Positions 38,511-48,494 of a DNA stretch of 64,000 nucleotides are shown one piece after another. Each line of letters opens with the position of its first letter. Position 1 is the first letter of the stretch. Under the pieces are notes generated by a model that was given only the letters and a program-made list of their open reading frames with translations, was not told where the DNA came from and did no database searches. A program made the translations under genes and the position numbers. Source of the DNA: Apibacter sp. B3706 (GTDB lineage Bacteria; Bacteroidota; Bacteroidia; Flavobacteriales; Weeksellaceae); the NCBI RefSeq assembly GCF_011082725.1, contig NZ_CP049715.1, forward strand, positions 1,302,001 through 1,366,000, in the 5' to 3' direction.

Positions 38511-38540
38511 AAAAAAGGATTGAATAACAATCCTTTTTTT
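38511..38540 (+). terminator. Terminator after atpDC
   Basis: The 12-bp stem AAAAAAGGATTG / CAATCCTTTTTT, with a 5-base loop, ends in a run of seven T residues. Confidence 0.88.
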
Positions 38541-38621
38541 ATTATATATAATTTACATTTAGAGTATCTAGTTAAGATATTTATAATAGGTTAATCATAT
38601 AGCATGAAATTCCGTTTATAG

Positions 38622-39293
38622 TTATATTTTAAAATTCAAATAGGTGATAGGTTTACCTTCTTTTAAAAACATATTCTCATAAAAAGTTTTTATTTCTCTT
38701 ACGTAAGAAGGTAATTCGTATTCCGGCGCTCCATAAATATCATGGTGAGAAGATAACACGGTATATCCCAAACCATGTATTAATCCGTTGGCATACCCAT
38801 GTAAAAATTCACTATCCGTTTTTAAATGGATACTACCTCCTTCTTTCATAATTCTTTTATACTTTTCAAGAAAAATAGAATTTATTAATCGGTGCTTTGT
38901 CCTTTTATATTTAATTTGTGGATCCGGAAATGTTATCCATATTTCATCTACTTCTCCGGGAGAAAATACATGTTCAATTAATTCAATTTGAGTGCGCAAA
39001 AAACCAACATTTTTTATTTGTTGTTCTATGGCTGTTTTTGCTCCTCTCCAAAAACGTGCTCCTTTAATATCTATTCCTAAAAAGTTTTTATCAGGAAAAT
39101 GTTGCGCTAAACCAACGGAATATTCGCCCTTTCCACAACCCAATTCAATGATTATGGGATTATCATTTTTAAAAAATTCTTCTTTCCATTTACCTTTATA
39201 ATGAAAATTAGAAAGTATTTCATCTCTCGTAGGCTGTATTACATTATTAAAAGTCTTGTTTTCAGCAAATTTACGAAGTTTATCCTTGCCCAT
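38622..39293 (-). CDS. trmB: tRNA (guanine-N7-)-methyltransferase
   Basis: TrmB methylates G46 of tRNA using SAM. The SAM-binding motif ELGCGKGEYS (about 50-59) and the substrate loop FPDPQIKYKRTKHR (about 130-143) are clear, along with the LKTDSE segment (about 166). 223 residues is normal. It is a single gene with a perfect promoter and is convergent with atpDC, across their terminator. Confidence 0.96.
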   Translation of the reverse strand: MGKDKLRKFAENKTFNNVIQPTRDEILSNFHYKGKWKEEFFKNDNPIIIELGCGKGEYSVGLAQHFPDKNFLGIDIKGARFWRGAKTAIEQQIKNVGFLRTQIELIEHVFSPGEVDEIWITFPDPQIKYKRTKHRLINSIFLEKYKRIMKEGGSIHLKTDSEFLHGYANGLIHGLGYTVLSSHHDIYGAPEYELPSYVREIKTFYENMFLKEGKPITYLNFKI

Positions 39294-39311
39294 AATTTAG
39301 TATTGAATGTA

Positions 39312-39342
39312 CAAAAATAACTATATTCGTACACATTTCAAA
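39312..39342 (-). promoter_or_regulatory. Consensus promoter for trmB
   Basis: On the minus strand, TTTG (39339-39342), a 19-bp spacer and TATTTTTG (39312-39319) are an exact Bacteroidota promoter, 18 bp before the start codon. Confidence 0.8.
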
Positions 39343-39573
39343 TTTCTTTATTGTTAGCTAGTTTCATAATGTGACAATAAATGAATACCCCTAAATATAA
39401 TTAAGATCTGCTAACTAAAAACGTTTCCTTTTAAATCTTCTTAAATTTCTTTAAAATTCATTAAAATATTAAAATTAAAGTTTCAATTATTATCGTATTT
39501 ATTAATTCATTCATAAAAAATTTCATATACTTAAAATTAATTTAATATTTTTATGGATTAAACACTATTATCA

Positions 39574-40752
39574 ATGAAACTTTCTCAACCAAAACTTACT
39601 CCTAAAATACTTTGGCTTATGGCTATTAGTTCAGGACTAGTAGTAGCAAATAACTATTATAACCAACCATTATTGGGTTTAATGGCCAAAGATTTTAATG
39701 TCAGTGAATCAAAAATAAGCGGAATAACCATGTTTACGCAGATCGGCTACGCTTGTGGACTATTTTTTCTGATTCCTTTAGGTGACATGTTTCGTAGAAA
39801 AAAAATTATTCTTATTGATTTTATATTCATTATTGGTAGTTTATTAGCTATGGCTGTCAGTCCTTCCATAGAATTATTATTTCCTATAAGTTTTATAATA
39901 GGCTTTACCTCAGTTATTCCACAATTGTTTATACCCATGGCTGCAACTTTGGCAGCTCCGGAAGATAAACCTAAAGCCGTTGGATTTGTGATGAGCGGAT
40001 TACTCATCGGTATATTGGGATCGAGAGTTTTAAGTGGATATATCGGCGATATTTTAGGATGGAGAGAAATGTTTTATATCGCAGCTATATTAATGGGTGT
40101 TGTGTATCTTTTGATATATTTTAATTTACCGGAAATCTACCCGAATTTTAAAGGAAATTATAAAAAGTTAATGCTTTCACTCGTTGAGCTTTTTAAAACA
40201 GATTCATCATTACGCTCTGCCGCTTTACGAGGAGGACTTAGTTTTGCTTCTTTAAGTGCTTTTTGGACTCCTTTGGTTTTCCATCTTGAAGAAAATTTTC
40301 ATTTAAGCGACGGAACAGCAAGTAATATAGCCGGAAAATTTGGCTTAATAGGTGCATTTGGAGCTCTGGCTGCTGCCCTCATGGGAAAAGTTATATCTAA
40401 ATTCAATAAAAATACAATACTTGTTTTTACTGCATTATTGATTTTACTTTCATGGATTATATTCTACTATGGAGGTTATTCTTATTTGGGTTTAACTATT
40501 GGGATCATATTAATTGATATTGGGGTGCAATCTACCCAAATTACTAATCAATCTATTATTTTTTCAAATCACCCGGAAGCAGGTAATCGTGTAAATACTA
40601 TTTATATGACCAGTTATTTTATCGGTGGATCACTGGGAACCTTTATTTCCGCCTATGCTTTTGAAATTTATAATTGGACCGGTGTCATTAGTGTAGGTAG
40701 TTTTTTCGCTATAATAATGTTAATATTCCATTTACTTTCAATAAAACGATAA
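39574..40752 (+). CDS. MFS transporter (DHA-type)
   Basis: This is a 392-residue major facilitator with 12 hydrophobic segments. It contains NYYNQPLLG (about 27-35) at the end of TM1 and the loop motif GDMFRRKKII (about 69-78). This NYY.QPL signature is typical of a subgroup of MFS exporters of unclear substrate. It lies alone between trmB and a small barrel gene; a hairpin terminator lies about 100 bp after it. The upstream 280-bp gap has TATTTTTA, one base off the -7 consensus. Confidence 0.85.
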   Translation: MKLSQPKLTPKILWLMAISSGLVVANNYYNQPLLGLMAKDFNVSESKISGITMFTQIGYACGLFFLIPLGDMFRRKKIILIDFIFIIGSLLAMAVSPSIELLFPISFIIGFTSVIPQLFIPMAATLAAPEDKPKAVGFVMSGLLIGILGSRVLSGYIGDILGWREMFYIAAILMGVVYLLIYFNLPEIYPNFKGNYKKLMLSLVELFKTDSSLRSAALRGGLSFASLSAFWTPLVFHLEENFHLSDGTASNIAGKFGLIGAFGALAAALMGKVISKFNKNTILVFTALLILLSWIIFYYGGYSYLGLTIGIILIDIGVQSTQITNQSIIFSNHPEAGNRVNTIYMTSYFIGGSLGTFISAYAFEIYNWTGVISVGSFFAIIMLIFHLLSIKR

Positions 40753-40850
40753 TGTATTGTTAGTTTATTTCTTTTATAATTATTGATAGTATAAAATAAA
40801 CAAGTATTATTTAATTCATTAAACCGGTGACAACTGACTTTATTTCATAA

Positions 40851-40880
40851 AAAAAACTCCTATTTTCTAGGAGTTTTAAT
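40851..40880. terminator. Bidirectional terminator between the MFS and outer-membrane barrel genes
   Basis: The 10-bp arms AAAACTCCTA and TAGGAGTTTT surround TTTTC, with A- and T-rich flanks. It lies between convergent genes. Confidence 0.82.
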
Positions 40881-40901
40881 TTTTTTTTAACAGCAGCTAA
40901 A

Positions 40902-41489
40902 TTATTTGGATTGTGGAATATAAATTTGAAATCCTAAACCAAAACCTAAACCACTTTGTTTGTTTCCGTTGTTAATATTTTGAATTGCAGCTGCATAGTT
41001 ATATCCGATTGTACCTTCTAACGCTACAGAACGGGTAATAAAATGAGCGTAACCCACATTTACACCAAAGGCAAATCCACTGTCTGAGCTTCCGTTAACT
41101 GCTGCTCCTTTGAATCCAACATCACCTTCAGCAAAAAATCTTCCGGTTTCTTTAGCACCTTCAGGGAAGTAATACCTTACAAAAGGCATAACCCCATAGT
41201 TCCAAATAGGTTTTTCATCATCTTGAAATACTGCCCCGAAATCTATAGCTGCACCAACGGCTATTCCATGAGAAAGAAAATACCCAACTCTAGGAGTTAA
41301 ATTAAATGAAAATCCTTTGTTTTCGAAATCATAGCCGAGATTTGTAATACCTGCTCCGGTCAACCAGCTTCCTTTTTGAATTGGTGTAGAACCTACGTTA
41401 GCCGAAGTTTGTGGTGTAGTTACAATCTGTGCATTTGATATTGCTATACTACCTAAAAAAATAGTAAACAATAAAAGTACTTTTTTCAT
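40902..41489 (-). CDS. Small outer-membrane beta-barrel protein
   Basis: Likely an eight-strand OmpA/OmpX-type barrel (OMP_b-brl). A signal peptide (MKKVLLLFTIFLGSIAISNAQ) precedes alternating amphipathic strands with a Gly/aromatic pattern (FNLTPRVGYFLSHGIAVGAAIDFG; FFAEGDVGFKG; FGVNVGYAHFITRSVALEG; GLGFGLGFQIYIP). Length is 195 residues from ATG 41489; the frame extends 13 codons upstream but those residues look non-signal (MSFTMVYKN). Function unknown, probably structural or porin-like. Confidence 0.8.
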   Translation of the reverse strand: MKKVLLLFTIFLGSIAISNAQIVTTPQTSANVGSTPIQKGSWLTGAGITNLGYDFENKGFSFNLTPRVGYFLSHGIAVGAAIDFGAVFQDDEKPIWNYGVMPFVRYYFPEGAKETGRFFAEGDVGFKGAAVNGSSDSGFAFGVNVGYAHFITRSVALEGTIGYNYAAAIQNINNGNKQSGLGFGLGFQIYIPQSK

Positions 41490-41566
41490 AATTATTATAT
41501 TATTTTTATACACCATAGTAAACGACAAAACCTATGCCAAAATTTTAACAAAATATTATATTTTTT

Positions 41567-43027
41567 TTAATTAGAATAATTTGGTGCTTCTTGAGTAATT
41601 ATAACATCGTGAGGATGACTTTCTTTTAGTCCTGCTGAAGAAATTTTAACCATTTTACTTTCTTTTTGCAATTTTACTATATCTTCTGTACCGCAATAGC
41701 CCATACCTGCACGAATTCCTCCACATAATTGATAAACCACATCGGATAATTTTCCTTTGTAAGGAACTCTTCCTTCAATTCCTTCCGGTACTAATTTTTT
41801 TGTTCCTGACTGGAAGTAACGGTCTTTGCTTCCTCTTTTCATGGCAGAAATTGAACCCATACCTTGATAACTTTTGAACTTTCTTCCTTGAAAAATAATT
41901 TCATCTCCTGGTGCTTCATCGGTTCCGGCAAATAAAGATCCCAACATGACACAGGATGCACCGCTGGAAATAGCTTTAACTATATCTCCCGAAAGTTTAA
42001 TTCCTCCATCTGCAATCACCGGTATTTGATGCTGATTTGCATATTCATAGACATTATATATGGCAGATAATTGCGGCACTCCCACTCCCGCTACTACTCT
42101 AGTGGTACATATAGATCCGGGACCTACTCCCACTTTTAATGAATTGGCTCCGGCTTCTATTAAATCTTTTGCCGCTTGTGCGGTAACTATATTTCCACCA
42201 ACAATATCTAAATCAGGAAAAGAAGCTCTGATTTCTCTGATTTTATTTAATACATTGATTGAATGTCCATGAGCAGAATCTACTGCAATTATGTCCACTC
42301 CGGCTTTAACTAATGCTTCAACTCTTTCTAAGGTATCATCCCCTACTCCTACCCCTGCTCCCACTCTAAGTCTTCCTTCAGAATCTTTACATGAATTGGG
42401 ATATTCCAACAAATTATCAATATCTTTAATGGTAATCAACCCTATTAATTTGTTGTGATCATCTATAATAGGGAGCTTTTCAATCCTATTATTTAATAAT
42501 ATTTGCTTGGCTTGTTCCAAAGAAGTATTTTTTGAAGAAGTAATAATATGTTCTTTGGACATGACATCTTCTACTTTCTGATTTAAATCCGATTGATATT
42601 TAATATCTCTATTGGTAATTATTCCGACTAAGGTATCATCTTCTTCTATTACAGGCAAACCGGATATTTTATATTCTCTCATTAGCATAAGCGCATCCTG
42701 TAAGGTATGGTTTCGACTTAAGGTAATGGGATTGGAGATCATGCCGTTTTCTGACCTCTTTACTTTGTTAACTTCAACAGCCTGTTGATCTATCGGCATA
42801 TTTTTGTGAATAAATCCAAGACCTCCTTCTCTGGCAAGAGCAATGGCTAAACCTGATTCAGTTACAGTGTCCATAGCTGCTGAAACTATTGGAATGTTTA
42901 ATTGAATTCTTTTAGTTAACTGGGTTTTTAAATTTACTTGAGAAGGTAGAATCTCTGAATAAGAAGGAATAAGCAAAACATCATCAAATGTGATAGCTTC
43001 TTCTACAATTTTAGAACTAAGCGACAT
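41567..43027 (-). CDS. guaB: Inosine-5'-monophosphate dehydrogenase
   Basis: GuaB catalyses NAD-dependent oxidation of IMP to XMP, the committed step to GMP. The catalytic-barrel N-terminus ([20 protein letters not shown]) leads into two CBS domains (about 90-210), and the active-site Cys lies in [13 protein letters not shown] (about 300-312). The flap and C-terminal glutamine-type motifs ([10 protein letters not shown]) are also present. Length is 486 residues. ATG 43027 is chosen because TATATTTG (43044-43051) lies immediately before, and the longer frame from TTG 43042 overlaps the transcription start region. Confidence 0.96.
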   Translation of the reverse strand: MSLSSKIVEEAITFDDVLLIPSYSEILPSQVNLKTQLTKRIQLNIPIVSAAMDTVTESGLAIALAREGGLGFIHKNMPIDQQAVEVNKVKRSENGMISNPITLSRNHTLQDALMLMREYKISGLPVIEEDDTLVGIITNRDIKYQSDLNQKVEDVMSKEHIITSSKNTSLEQAKQILLNNRIEKLPIIDDHNKLIGLITIKDIDNLLEYPNSCKDSEGRLRVGAGVGVGDDTLERVEALVKAGVDIIAVDSAHGHSINVLNKIREIRASFPDLDIVGGNIVTAQAAKDLIEAGANSLKVGVGPGSICTTRVVAGVGVPQLSAIYNVYEYANQHQIPVIADGGIKLSGDIVKAISSGASCVMLGSLFAGTDEAPGDEIIFQGRKFKSYQGMGSISAMKRGSKDRYFQSGTKKLVPEGIEGRVPYKGKLSDVVYQLCGGIRAGMGYCGTEDIVKLQKESKMVKISSAGLKESHPHDVIITQEAPNYSN

Positions 43028-43043
43028 ATTGTTTTTTGCCAAG

Positions 43044-43051
43044 CAAATATA
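43044..43051 (-). promoter_or_regulatory. -7 element for guaB
   Basis: TATATTTG on the minus strand matches TAnnTTTG, 16 bp before ATG 43027. The -33 region is only T-rich (TTTTTTAG). Confidence 0.5.
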
Positions 43052-43271
43052 TAATTTTTTTTCTAAAAAAATAATTTAATTTTTTTAAAAAAGTATATAA
43101 TCAAAATAATACATGATAAAATAATACGTAATTTTTTATAAAAAGACTAATTATTTATAAAAATAAATTAAATTGATATAGATATTTTGGATTTATTTTT
43201 ATTAAAATTATAAATATTTTTTTCTACAATTTAAATTAATTCTTACTACAATTTTTTACATTGTGAATTTC

Positions 43272-43967
43272 TTACGCTTGATTTTTATCCACATTTCTTT
43301 TTTGATATTCTGCTTTCAGTTTATAATTAAATCTCGCTTTAAATTTTTGGATTTTAGGTGCAATCGTATAGCTGCAATAAGGTTGATTAGGATTTTGTTC
43401 GTAATATCTTTGGTGATAATCTTCAGCCGGATAAAATTCTTTAAAAGGTACTATTTCTGTCACATATTTACCTTTCCATAAGTCAGAAGATTCTGATTTT
43501 TTTAAAGATTCTTGAGCAAGAATTTTTTGTTCTTCGTTTCTATAAAAGATAACAGATCTATATTGAGTGCCAATATCATTTCCTTGTCTGTTTAATTGAG
43601 TCGGATCATGTAAAAACCAAAAAACATCTAATATTTCTGAAAAAGAAATTTCTTCAGGATCATATTCAATTTCAATTACTTCCGCATGTCCCGTAGTGCC
43701 CGTACAAACATCTTTATAATTAGCATTTTCTTTTTTTCCTCCGGAATATCCTGCCGTAACCTTAGTAATACCGTTTAACATTTCAAAACAAGGACTTAAA
43801 CACCAAAAACATCCTCCTCCTAATGTAATTTTCTCTAATTTTTTTCTCATTATATCCGTTTTCTTTTCTTGTGATTGATTGGTCTGACAACTAAACAAAA
43901 GTAAATTAATAGCATTAAAAAAAATAAATAATTGCTTTTTTATATTATTTGTTAGAACTAGTTGCAT
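43272..43967 (-). CDS. msrA: Peptide methionine sulfoxide reductase MsrA, lipoprotein form
   Basis: MsrA reduces S-methionine sulfoxide in proteins. Catalytic motif GCFWC (Cys53 is nucleophilic); after it the usual TEAIF-like sequence is replaced by LSPCFEML. The family segments GYSGG, TGHAE (about 92-96), FWFLHDPTQLNRQGNDIGTQYRS and YCSYTIAPK are present. The extra N-terminus (1-27) is hydrophobic and ends in a lipobox L-L-F-S-C27, so this MsrA is probably anchored outside the cytoplasmic membrane. The length is 231. No msrB is adjacent. Confidence 0.9.
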   Translation of the reverse strand: MQLVLTNNIKKQLFIFFNAINLLLFSCQTNQSQEKKTDIMRKKLEKITLGGGCFWCLSPCFEMLNGITKVTAGYSGGKKENANYKDVCTGTTGHAEVIEIEYDPEEISFSEILDVFWFLHDPTQLNRQGNDIGTQYRSVIFYRNEEQKILAQESLKKSESSDLWKGKYVTEIVPFKEFYPAEDYHQRYYEQNPNQPYCSYTIAPKIQKFKARFNYKLKAEYQKRNVDKNQA

Positions 43968-44189
43968 ATTTATAAAACAGTTATAAAAATTTAAGTATTT
44001 AATATTATTCTTTATTAAACAAAAACTGTACTAAAATTTATTTTTTTTTAAATATTTTAGACAAACAAAAGGATTTATTTATATTTTTTTTTGAATAAAT
44101 AAATTATTCCATAAAAAAAATATTTATTTTGTTTAGGAAATCATTCTAAATTATGTTATAAGAAAGTATGATTACGGTAATTAATTTGC

Positions 44190-44197
44190 TAACTTTG
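44190..44197 (+). promoter_or_regulatory. -7 element for the fur-ostA-like operon
   Basis: TAACTTTG matches TAnnTTTG, 20 bp before the ATG of the Fur-like gene. TATG lies at the -33 position with a 19-bp spacer. Confidence 0.6.
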
Positions 44198-44217
44198 CAT
44201 ATTACCTATTCTATAAC

Positions 44218-44670
44218 ATGAGTACAGATACTGCAAATAAAAATTTTGAAATTGTTAAAGATGTTTTTATAAAATATTTAGAAGATCGAGGTCATAGAAA
44301 AACTCCTGAAAGATTTGCTATCGTTGAGGAGATCTATTCAACGGATGAACATTTCAATATCGATTGGCTGTATATGAGAATGAAAGAAAAAAATTATAGA
44401 GTGAGTAGAGCCACTATTTATAATACCATTGAAATTCTTTTAGATGCCAAGTTAGTCCGAAAACATCAATTTGGAGAAGGACTTCAAGCTTTATATGAAA
44501 AATCATATTTTGCTAAGCAACATGATCATATCTTAATGATCGATTCGGGAGAAGTTATTGAATTTTGTGATCCTAGACTTCAAACAATTAAAGATTCTTT
44601 AGAAAAAATATTTAATATTGAAATCGAAAGTCATTCTTTATATTTTTATGCAAAAAAGAAAAGTAAGTAA
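44218..44670 (+). CDS. Fur-family metalloregulator
   Basis: This is a 150-residue metal-responsive transcription factor. The winged-helix DNA-binding region reads [16 protein letters not shown] and [25 protein letters not shown] (about 60-85). The regulatory region keeps [15 protein letters not shown] (about 101-115) and the final [12 protein letters not shown] (about 138-149). The CxxC structural-zinc motif seen in E. coli Fur (LCLDCG) is replaced by LMIDSG. Iron is the likely ligand but zinc, manganese or peroxide sensing cannot be excluded. It is co-transcribed with the OstA-like gene. Confidence 0.88.
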   Translation: MSTDTANKNFEIVKDVFIKYLEDRGHRKTPERFAIVEEIYSTDEHFNIDWLYMRMKEKNYRVSRATIYNTIEILLDAKLVRKHQFGEGLQALYEKSYFAKQHDHILMIDSGEVIEFCDPRLQTIKDSLEKIFNIEIESHSLYFYAKKKSK

Positions 44671-46329
44671 ATGAATTTAAAAATTATATTTTTTATTTTC
44701 TTTATATTCACAGGTGTATTTTTATTTTCTCAAGTTACCCCTCCGGCTTCTTCAAAAAAGGATAATCCCAAACCCATAAATCTTATCAATGCCGACATGG
44801 AAGAGGTGAATGAGCATGTATTTAACGGAAATATTGTTTATTCAGGACATGTCATAGCAGAACACGAAACTTCTCATTTAGAAGCAGATTCAATCATTTA
44901 TTTTAGCGATAAAAATTTTATTGAAGCAAGAGGAAATGTTTTTTTTAGGGATAAACAATCTACCTTGAATTGTAAAAAATTGACTTATAATGGAATAACC
45001 AGAAATGCCATCGCCTATCATAATGTAAAATTAGTTACCCCTGATCAAACGGTTGAAACCGAGGAAATGATCTATGATGCCAATCGGGATGTTGCCTATT
45101 TTGACAATTGGGGAACAGTTTATAAAGGCGAAAATATAACTCATACAAAAGTTGGAAAATATTTTGTTAAAGATAATCGAATTGAATTAGGGGAAAATTC
45201 TACGTTAGAATCTCCGGAATATATATTAGAAGGGTCTGATATTAAATACGATGCTAAAAATGAAATTGCAACATTTACTAAATTTACCCGCATAACCAAT
45301 AAAAAAGATCCCACCGTTTACGTAACGGGAAGTACGGGTTCTTACAATACCAAAACCAAACAATCCGATTTAAAAAATGACGGAAAGGTTTATTACCAAG
45401 GGAAAATATTATCCGGCAATGATTTATTTTTTGATGAAATAAAAGGTTTTGGTAGAGGAATTAAAAACGTTAAATTGGAAGAACCTAAAGAAAAAAGATT
45501 TTTAATCGGTGAATATGCTGAAGTATATCAATTTAAGGATTCTGCAATGATTACAGGAAGGCCTTATATGGTAAAAGCATTTACTAAAGATTCTTTATAT
45601 ATTCATTCCGATACCTTGATTGCTATTCAAGGAAAAGATAAAAAATCCACCATTCGGGGGTATCATAACGGAAGGCTTTTCAAATCGAATGTTTCCGGAA
45701 AAAGCGATTCTCTGGTGTATCAAGAAACCATTGGTAGAATTGATTTTTATAAAAAACCCATATTTTGGTCAACAGGAGGAAGACAATTAACCGCAGATAC
45801 TCTTTCTGCGTATTTAAATAGTTCCAGTCAAGCCATAGATTCCATTTATGGCAGATCCCATGCTTTTGTAATTAGTAAAGTAGATTCTTTAAGTCCTAAA
45901 TTGGAATTCAATCAAGCAAAAGGAAGAATGCTTCATGCCTATTTTCAAAACGAAGAACTTCATTTAGTAGATTTAAAAGGTAATGCCGAATCCATCACTT
46001 ATGTAGAAGAAGAATCTAAAACGAAAGGTAAACAACGGACGGGAATCAGCATATCTGTATGTGGAATTTTACAAGGTGAGTTTGTTGAACGCAAAATGGA
46101 TATTGTTTCTTGTCAGCTAAGTGCAGAATCAAAATTATACCCTGAAAGTAGGCTTCCCGAGCAAAACAGATATTTACCTGAATTTGAATGGAGAGATGAC
46201 GAAAGATTAAAAAAATGGCAAGATATATTCCCGGATGTCTTTCCCTATAATAAAAACGAGCCTAGAAAAACCATTGAGCAACTATTGGAAGAAGAGAAAA
46301 AACAAAATGCAAAAGTCAGCAATCGATAA
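44671..46329 (+). CDS. OstA-like / LptA-domain envelope protein
   Basis: This is a 552-residue periplasmic protein of the Bacteroidota OstA-like group, related to LptA/LptD N-domains that carry lipopolysaccharide across the periplasm. A signal peptide (residues 1-21, ending FLFSQ) is followed by repeated jelly-roll strands (EVNEHVFNGNIVYSGHVIAEH, LEADSIIYF, EARGNVFFRD, VYYQGKILSGNDLFFDE). There is no C-terminal barrel. The ATG directly follows the TAA of the Fur-like gene. Such proteins are often important for LPS or surface lipid assembly; a link to metal-regulation is only inferred from the operon. Confidence 0.85.
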   Translation: MNLKIIFFIFFIFTGVFLFSQVTPPASSKKDNPKPINLINADMEEVNEHVFNGNIVYSGHVIAEHETSHLEADSIIYFSDKNFIEARGNVFFRDKQSTLNCKKLTYNGITRNAIAYHNVKLVTPDQTVETEEMIYDANRDVAYFDNWGTVYKGENITHTKVGKYFVKDNRIELGENSTLESPEYILEGSDIKYDAKNEIATFTKFTRITNKKDPTVYVTGSTGSYNTKTKQSDLKNDGKVYYQGKILSGNDLFFDEIKGFGRGIKNVKLEEPKEKRFLIGEYAEVYQFKDSAMITGRPYMVKAFTKDSLYIHSDTLIAIQGKDKKSTIRGYHNGRLFKSNVSGKSDSLVYQETIGRIDFYKKPIFWSTGGRQLTADTLSAYLNSSSQAIDSIYGRSHAFVISKVDSLSPKLEFNQAKGRMLHAYFQNEELHLVDLKGNAESITYVEEESKTKGKQRTGISISVCGILQGEFVERKMDIVSCQLSAESKLYPESRLPEQNRYLPEFEWRDDERLKKWQDIFPDVFPYNKNEPRKTIEQLLEEEKKQNAKVSNR

Positions 46330-46353
46330 TTATCAGATACCTATATAAATATC

Positions 46354-46361
46354 TATATTTG
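46354..46361 (+). promoter_or_regulatory. -7 element for tag
   Basis: TATATTTG matches TAnnTTTG, 24 bp before the ATG. No -33 TTG is evident. Confidence 0.5.
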
Positions 46362-46385
46362 CATCTTACATTAATATAAATTAGT

Positions 46386-46958
46386 ATGGAAAGAGAAATA
46401 ATTCGATGCGAATGGGTAGGATCTGATGACATATACAAAAAATATCATGATGAGGAATGGGGCAAACCGGTATATGATGACCGATTACTATTTGAATTTC
46501 TTTTACTTGAAGGATTTCAAGCCGGTCTTAGTTGGATTACGGTATTAAAAAAAAGAGAGAGTATTCGTGAAGCTTTTGACCATTTTGATTATAAAAAAAT
46601 TTCACAATATACTCAGGAAAAAATGGATCGTTTACTTCTCAATGAAGGTGTTATTAGAAATAAATTAAAAATTAAAGCTGCCACAACCAATGCACAAAAA
46701 TTTATGGACGTGCAAAATGAATTCGGAAGTTTTAGCAATTATTTATGGAACTTTGTCAACCACACACCTATTTGCAACCACTGGGAGACCATTAAAGAAG
46801 TTCCCGCTTCAACTCAACTTTCCGATAGTATTTCAAAAGATTTAAAAAAGCGTGGATTTAAATTTGTGGGTACAACTATTATTTATGCATTTTTACAGGC
46901 AGTTGGAGTGGTTAATGATCATACTCTTACTTGCTCATTTCATCCTGTTAATCATTAG
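46386..46958 (+). CDS. tag: DNA-3-methyladenine glycosylase I
   Basis: Tag removes 3-methyladenine from alkylated DNA. The family motifs are all present: RCEWVG (about 6-11), YHDEEWGKPVYDDRLLFEFL (about 20-39) and LLEGFQAGLSWITVLKKRE (about 41-59). The zinc-binding C-terminal DHTLTCSFH lies at about 178-186 with the matching N-terminal Cys7 and His21. 190 residues is normal. It is monocistronic, on the same strand as the hflX gene 256 bp further on. Confidence 0.95.
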   Translation: MEREIIRCEWVGSDDIYKKYHDEEWGKPVYDDRLLFEFLLLEGFQAGLSWITVLKKRESIREAFDHFDYKKISQYTQEKMDRLLLNEGVIRNKLKIKAATTNAQKFMDVQNEFGSFSNYLWNFVNHTPICNHWETIKEVPASTQLSDSISKDLKKRGFKFVGTTIIYAFLQAVGVVNDHTLTCSFHPVNH

Positions 46959-47171
46959 TTGATTGTAAACATGTTTTTTTCAATTTACTTTTATATTTAA
47001 TGACTAATTATAAAAAATCTCTCTTTAGGACCCATTGTACTATTCAGTAAAAAACACAGAATTAAAAAAATTGTATAATTATTGAAAGATACCTGTTATG
47101 TTAAATCACATTATGCAGTAATTACACATACCTTATAAAATTTAATAGTATTACACATTATTAAAAAACAA

Positions 47172-47179
47172 TACATTTG
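47172..47179 (+). promoter_or_regulatory. -7 element for hflX
   Basis: TACATTTG matches TAnnTTTG, 35 bp before the ATG; the -33 region is unclear. Confidence 0.45.
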
Positions 47180-47214
47180 ATAAATAAATCGAGTTTAAAG
47201 CAGATTAATTTTAT

Positions 47215-48432
47215 ATGTTAGAAAAAAAAGAAGCATTATATGAAAAAGCTATTCTAATCGGATTGATTACTCAAAACCAAGATGAAGAAAAGTTAAATGA
47301 ATACATGGATGAATTGGAGTTTTTGGCAAATACAGCCGGAGCTGTAGTTTATAAAAGATTTACGCAAAAGCTGGATCAGCCACACTCTAGAACGTTTGTA
47401 GGAAAAGGAAAGTTGGAAGAAATTAATAGTTATGCTAAAGAACATGAAATCGATACAATTATTTTCGATGATGAACTGACTCCTTCTCAACTTAAAAATA
47501 TAGAAAAAGAATTAGACAGGAAAATTATTGACCGTACGAATCTTATATTAGATATTTTTGCTCAACGAGCAGAAACATCCTATGCCAGAACACAAGTGGA
47601 ACTTGCTCAATATGAATATCTTCTTCCTCGCTTAACTCGTATGTGGACTCACCTGGAACGTCAAAAAGGAGGTATTGGATTGAGAGGACCGGGAGAAACT
47701 GAAATTGAAACCGACCGACGTATTATCAGAGACAGAATATCCTTGCTTAAAGAAAAATTAAAATCGATTGATAAGCAAATGTCAACTCAACGAAACAATC
47801 GAGGAAAATTAGTTAGAGTAGCTTTGGTTGGATATACTAATGTAGGAAAATCTACCTTAATGAATGTGTTGAGTAAATCGGAAGTTTTTGCCGAAAATAA
47901 ATTATTTGCAACACTAGACACAACTGTAAGAAAAGTTGTAATAGGTAATCTTCCTTTTTTACTAACCGATACAGTCGGCTTTATAAGAAAATTACCTACT
48001 CAGCTGGTAGAGTCGTTTAAATCAACGTTAGATGAAGTAAGAGAGGCTGATCTCTTGATCCATGTAGTTGATATTTCTCATCCCAGCTTTGAAGATCATA
48101 TTAATTCCGTAAATACCATATTGGCTGAAATAGGTTCTGCAGATAAACCAACAATAATGGTATTTAATAAAATTGATAATTTTTCTTATGAAAGAAAAGA
48201 TGAAGATGATCTAACACCGGTTACCAAAAGAAATTATTCGTTAGACGATTGGAAAAAAACATGGATGGCTAAATCCAAATATCCTAGTGTTTTTATTTCT
48301 GCTTTAACTAAAGAAAATTATGAAGAATTGAAGAAAATTATTTATAATCAAGTTAAAGATATCCATACACAACGATTTCCTTATAATGATTTCCTCTTTG
48401 AATATTACGATCAAGAAGGAAAAGAAATATAA
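47215..48432 (+). CDS. hflX: GTPase HflX
   Basis: HflX is a ribosome-associated TRAFAC GTPase that can split stalled ribosomes. The N-terminal domain has KGGIGLRGPGETEIETDRR (about 151-169), then the G domain: G1 GYTNVGKST (206-214), G3 DTVGF (about 252), G4 NKID (about 321) and G5 SALT (about 362). The length of 405 residues is standard. It has a terminator immediately after the stop. Confidence 0.96.
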   Translation: MLEKKEALYEKAILIGLITQNQDEEKLNEYMDELEFLANTAGAVVYKRFTQKLDQPHSRTFVGKGKLEEINSYAKEHEIDTIIFDDELTPSQLKNIEKELDRKIIDRTNLILDIFAQRAETSYARTQVELAQYEYLLPRLTRMWTHLERQKGGIGLRGPGETEIETDRRIIRDRISLLKEKLKSIDKQMSTQRNNRGKLVRVALVGYTNVGKSTLMNVLSKSEVFAENKLFATLDTTVRKVVIGNLPFLLTDTVGFIRKLPTQLVESFKSTLDEVREADLLIHVVDISHPSFEDHINSVNTILAEIGSADKPTIMVFNKIDNFSYERKDEDDLTPVTKRNYSLDDWKKTWMAKSKYPSVFISALTKENYEELKKIIYNQVKDIHTQRFPYNDFLFEYYDQEGKEI

Positions 48433-48442
48433 TTTAAAATAC

Positions 48443-48471
48443 AAAAGGGCTTAATAATAAGCCCTTTTTGT
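48443..48471. terminator. Bidirectional terminator after hflX and the SPOR gene
   Basis: AAAAGGGCTTA and TAAGCCCTTTT form an 11-bp stem with a 4-base loop and a T-run on the plus strand. On the minus strand an A-run likewise gives T residues. Confidence 0.85.
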
Positions 48472-48494
48472 TTTATATTTTTTATTAAAAAAAA

